Part shown: in pieces, positions 6,436 to 7,881 of the stretch | Layout: every line of letters starts with the position of its first letter | How positions within the stretch are numbered: position 1 is the stretch's first letter | Assembly (NCBI GenBank): GCA_964426945.1 | Contig: CAYRSS010000094.1 | Span: 1-7,881, forward strand | Length of the DNA stretch: 7,881 bases | From: CAYRSS01 sp964426945 | Lineage (GTDB): Bacteria > Planctomycetota > Phycisphaerae > UBA1845 | Reading direction: 5' to 3' | The notes under the pieces: model-generated | Seen by the model: the letters and a program-made list of their open reading frames with translations, nothing else | Told to the model about the DNA's origin: nothing | Databases searched by the model: none | Position numbers and translations under genes: made by a program

Positions 6436-7464
6436 TCAGGCCACCACCGGCCGGCGGAGGGCGGCGTCGATTTCGCCGTGCTCGAGCATGCTCCGAAGCC
6501 GAGGCCCGCGACGGTAGCGATCGGACCGGGCGTCTCCCGCGGTCAGCCCCGCGTGGCTCATGGCGTTGTAGAGCTGCCGCACGCCGAGCTTCAGGTTCCA
6601 CCGCAGCTTCAGCCGCGGGAGCGTGCGGGCCAGCTTGCCGCCGTCCACGCGGTAGCTGCACCGGTCGGACATCGGCCGCGGGCGTTCACGCACGCAGTCG
6701 GGAACCAGCCCCACGACCTCGTCGGCGATGTCGATCACGCGGTGGTTCTCGCCGTCCGGGACGACATTGAACGCGGCGCGGTGCACCATCTCGACCGGGG
6801 CGGCGACCAGCGCCGCGAAGGCCCGCGCGACGTCCTCCACGTGCGCAACCGGGCGATAAGCATGCCCCGCCGTGCGCATCGACACACAGCCCGTGCAGGT
6901 CGCTGCGGCGACGAAATCGTTGACCACCGAATCAAGCCGCAGCCGCGGCGACACGCCGTACACCGTGGGCAGGCGGACAAAGACCGGGCTGAAAGCGGGC
7001 GTCGCCAGGCGGGCCAGTTCCGCCTCGGCGGCGAGCTTCGACGCGGCGTAGTCGCTGACCGGATGAAACGGGCCGTATTCGCTGACCACGTCGCCGATCG
7101 TCTCGCCGTACACCGCACAGGTCGAAGCAAACACGAACCGCGGCACGCCGACCCGCCGGCAGCACTCGGCCAGGCGGAGCGTGGCGTGGACGTTGATTTC
7201 CTCGGTGGCGCGGGCGCTGATCGCGCCGGAATCGTCATCTGACACGGCGGCGAGATGCACGACGGCGTCGAAGGAGGCGAGATCGGCGAAGTCGATGTCG
7301 CGGACGTCCATGTCGAACGCGGGGATGGACTCGTCCACCCGGCCGAAATCAGCCCCGGCGAACAGGTCCGCATCGAGCCCGACCACGTCGCACATCTGGT
7401 TGCGAAGGACGCAGGTGAGCACCGAACCGATGTAGCCCCGATGGCCGGTGACGAGAACGCGCAT
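6436..7464 (-). CDS. NAD-dependent epimerase/dehydratase (extended SDR, UDP-glucose 4-epimerase-like)
   Basis: The product is 342 residues and should interconvert or dehydrate a nucleotide sugar, supplying the neighbouring glycosyltransferases. The NAD-binding loop TGHRGYIG (6-13) gives GxxGxxG, with D31 at the end of strand 2 for the adenosine ribose. DVRD (53-56) and HLAAVSDD (70-77) follow. The catalytic set is S114/T115 in FASTCAVYG, and Y139 and K143 in YAASK. RPVAHVEDVARA (204-215) is the usual substrate-domain segment. The C-terminal stretch (about 306-338, GLTxxD...RYxR...LRxMLEHGxIDxxLRR) resembles a tail found in one subgroup of sugar epimerases. The ATG at 7464 is chosen over an upstream in-frame start at 7533 because the Rossmann strand starts there and GGAGGA precedes it. 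The exact substrate cannot be told. It could be the first gene of a unit reading into the CgeB-like gene, despite the 398-base gap. Confidence 0.93.
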   Translation of the reverse strand: MRVLVTGHRGYIGSVLTCVLRNQMCDVVGLDADLFAGADFGRVDESIPAFDMDVRDIDFADLASFDAVVHLAAVSDDDSGAISARATEEINVHATLRLAECCRRVGVPRFVFASTCAVYGETIGDVVSEYGPFHPVSDYAASKLAAEAELARLATPAFSPVFVRLPTVYGVSPRLRLDSVVNDFVAAATCTGCVSMRTAGHAYRPVAHVEDVARAFAALVAAPVEMVHRAAFNVVPDGENHRVIDIADEVVGLVPDCVRERPRPMSDRCSYRVDGGKLARTLPRLKLRWNLKLGVRQLYNAMSHAGLTAGDARSDRYRRGPRLRSMLEHGEIDAALRRPVVA

Positions 7465-7474
7465 GGGCGGGCAA

Positions 7475-7480
7475 TCCTCC
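7475..7480 (-). promoter_or_regulatory. Strong Shine-Dalgarno site of the epimerase gene
   Basis: GGAGGA on the minus strand lies 10 bases before the ATG at 7464. It is the clearest ribosome binding site in the window and decides against the longer reading from 7533. Confidence 0.7.
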
Positions 7481-7693
7481 GAGCGGCCGGGAAGGCACTG
7501 AAAACGCCTCTTGGCCGCCCGGGGCGGCTCCATCCACCCCCGACGCCGGGCACGGCTCGGTAGCTATCGATATCGGCGCGATCCACGAAGGCCCCGCAGG
7601 GTTTCGCGTTTCACAGGGCGTGGCGAGGTGCGGGCGAACAGGCGCAAGCTTGGGTTTACAAAGAAGATAGGCGTGTGCGGCGCAGGCCGACGC

Positions 7694-7810
7694 GGCCGCG
7701 TGCGGCCCGCCTTGTCTAGCGCCGCGGCCATGGCGTCGCACGCGACGCCGCTAAACGGCGGAACATGTCGCACGCACCGCCTTTGTTTAGCGCCGCCGCG
7801 TGCGGCGGCG
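7694..7810. repeat. Cluster of GC-rich palindromes with CGTG/CACG loops and a near-direct repeat
   Basis: Three tight hairpins occur in 117 bases: GGCCGC/GCGGCC (7694-7707), GGCGTCG/CGACGCC (7732-7749, loop CACG) and CGCCGCCG/CGGCGGCG (7791-7810, loop CGTG). A larger inverted repeat, CGCTAAAC (7749-7756) with GTTTAGCG (7785-7792), encloses a further GGCGG/CCGCC pair (7757-7761, 7777-7781). The segments at 7707-7725 and 7777-7796 are near-identical direct repeats around a TGTYTAGCGCCGC core, about 70 bases apart. The cluster starts 21 bases past the stop of the right-edge gene. It looks like tandem copies of a REP-like intergenic element. Confidence 0.65.
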
Positions 7811-7830
7811 TGGGGGCCCGGCGTCCGGCG

Positions 7831-7881
7831 CTATGGCGTGACCGCGCGTTGCAGGGCGGCCACGTCGCAGAGGTCGGTGAT
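7831..7881 (-). CDS. C-terminal end of a protein, possibly dockerin-like (partial)
   Basis: Only 16 codons and a TAG stop are inside the window; the gene continues past the right edge. The last residues read ITDLCDVAALQRAVTP. A 'D-L-x-D-V-A-A-L-Q-R-A' helix is the kind of sequence found at the end of type I dockerin or EF-hand-like C-terminal modules of secreted proteins, in which a calcium loop precedes the helix. The codons end mostly in G or C, as in the neighbouring genes. The fragment is too short for a firm assignment, and the upstream calcium-loop residues are not visible. Confidence 0.45.
   Translation of the reverse strand: MTDLCDVAALQRAVTP

Larger units (their letters stand above)
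7465..7830. other. Intergenic region upstream of the epimerase, no supported gene
   Basis: These 366 bases separate the epimerase start from the end of the right-edge gene, both on the minus strand. Bases 7481-7690 contain an 8-base palindrome TATCGATA (7565-7572), an A/T-rich patch near 7652-7670, and no hexamer pair I would call a promoter. Short open frames on the minus strand (for example 7564-7773) show no family features. Bases 7694-7810 are a palindrome cluster listed separately. Confidence 0.5.

Noticed and set aside
7564..7773. 69-codon minus-strand frame upstream of the epimerase
   Set aside because: It runs into the palindrome cluster, has no ribosome binding site and no recognisable features.
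7694..7810. CRISPR array
   Set aside because: There are only two near-direct copies, the repeats are mutually palindromic and overlapping, and no regular unique spacers or cas genes are present.

Overview
The window is a GC-rich bacterial segment. Four 60-base blocks counted by hand inside the central genes give 175/240 G+C. It carries part of a surface-polysaccharide or glycoconjugate locus: two glycosyltransferases, a SAM-dependent methyltransferase and an NAD-dependent sugar epimerase/dehydratase. A housekeeping rRNA methyltransferase gene (rsmG) sits beside the first glycosyltransferase. The organism cannot be named from the sequence. High GC, mostly weak Shine-Dalgarno sites, many intergenic palindromes and a possible dockerin-like protein end at the right edge would fit a Planctomycetota-type genome, but this is inference.

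Layout, left to right. Bases 1-100 hold an unexplained coding-like stretch and a small hairpin. A minus-strand gene at 101-1066 encodes a probable beta-propeller protein of unknown role; its base composition (161/300 G+C in five counted blocks) is clearly lower than that of its neighbours. Bases 1067-1353 are non-coding and hold a strong 43-base hairpin and a six-copy heptanucleotide tandem repeat. rsmG (1354-2037, minus) follows, then a GT4-family glycosyltransferase (2154-3674, minus). A 217-base divergent intergenic region with two compact hairpins separates this from the plus-strand methyltransferase (3892-4920). The methyltransferase converges, with a 10-base gap, on a CgeB-like glycosyltransferase (4931-6037, minus). 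A 398-base gap with no supported gene precedes the epimerase (6436-7464, minus), which has the best ribosome binding site in the window. Its 366-base upstream region contains a cluster of palindromes, and the last 51 bases are the C-terminal end of another minus-strand gene.

Together the four sugar genes would supply an activated sugar (epimerase), transfer sugars onto a growing glycan (two glycosyltransferases) and modify it (methyltransferase). Exact sugars and acceptors cannot be read from the sequence. I see no phage, IS element, CRISPR array, toxin-antitoxin pair or recognisable defence system. The least explained items are the low-GC propeller gene with its flanks, the palindrome cluster near the right end, the heptad repeat after rsmG and the unassigned N-terminal half of the methyltransferase.
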